Of a DNA stretch of 33,068 nucleotides, positions 33,012-33,068 are shown piece by piece. Made by a program: the position numbers and the translations under genes. Under the pieces are notes generated by a model. It saw only the letters and a program-made list of their open reading frames with translations, was not told the origin of the DNA and searched no databases. The stretch lies in NCBI GenBank assembly GCA_002716065.1, contig PAZE01000005.1, positions 12,744 through 45,811 of the forward strand, given 5' to 3'. How positions within the stretch are numbered: position 1 is the first letter of the stretch; each line of letters starts with the position of its first letter. Source of the stretch: Crocinitomicaceae bacterium (GTDB lineage: Bacteria > Bacteroidota > Bacteroidia > Flavobacteriales_D > Parvicellaceae).

Positions 33012-33068
33012 ACATTGTTCGGAAAAAACTTTCAGTTCCATATTGTTCATATATTTTGATAGTTTTTT
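32974..33068 (-). other. Possible 3' end of a gene entering from the right edge
   Basis: On the minus strand one frame is open from the window edge for 31 codons and ends with TAA at 32974-32976. The peptide ends FRDLRFDTILPL. I do not recognise it. Its stop sits exactly where moaA similarity is lost, so it may mark a foreign or rearranged segment. An open frame this short can occur by chance, so support is weak. Confidence 0.25.

Overview
The window is an AT-rich (by eye about two-thirds A+T), densely coding stretch of a Bacteroidota chromosome, most likely a Flavobacteriales-type (possibly marine) bacterium. The signs are type IX secretion (T9SS) sorting domains on several proteins, a PorP/SprF protein, a PorE-like OmpA protein, Bacteroidota families (DUF4293, DUF4199), a long-linker Rho, and -7 elements of the Bacteroidota type TAnnTTTG. 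I see no tRNA, rRNA, CRISPR array or recognisable insertion sequence. No gene-free stretch exceeds 300 bases; the longest is 7428-7657, the rho leader. Both ends cut genes.

Layout. 1-1723 (+): 3' end of a T9SS type B surface protein and its PorP/SprF partner. 1728-6419 (-): compact run msrA, unknown secreted protein, arginase, argS. 6474-9811: a small phosphodiesterase (+), DUF4293 (-), rho (+) and DUF4199 (+). 9808-11166 (-): the peptidoglycan-recycling ligase mpl. 11289-13900 (+): rarA and an alkylglycerol-monooxygenase-like membrane hydroxylase. 13995-18198 (+): a translationally coupled trio of lipoprotein, outer-membrane-type protein and T9SS type A repeat protein, the least explained unit here. 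18188-22654 (-): MORN-repeat protein, queE, PorE-like OmpA lipoprotein and FkbM methyltransferase. 22722-25316: mnmE (+), small lipoprotein (-), cupin (+) and DUF962 (+). 25317-26771 (-): unknown helical-repeat protein. 26904-28301 (+): T9SS-exported serine hydrolase. 28338-29933 (-): CotH-family lipoprotein, sharing a bidirectional terminator hairpin with the hydrolase. 30006 to the end (+): molybdenum cofactor genes moeB-rhodanese, moaE, moaC-moaB fusion and moaA.

How it fits together. Most genes are housekeeping (arginine metabolism, tRNA modification, transcription termination, cell-wall recycling, cofactor synthesis) mixed with envelope and secretion functions. The Moco genes cover precursor formation (MoaA, MoaC), sulfur loading (MoeB-rhodanese), dithiolene formation (MoaE) and adenylation (MoaB-type domain); no MoaD is visible. 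moaA loses similarity near base 32973 and runs into about 95 bases of unrelated sequence, so the right edge is either a real rearrangement or a chimeric assembly end.

I do not find a clearly new defence or mobile system. The observations most worth following are the secreted trio at 13995-18198, the broken moaA, the MoeB-like protein without its zinc cysteines, and -7 motifs lying 4-5 bases from start codons, which suggest leaderless transcripts.
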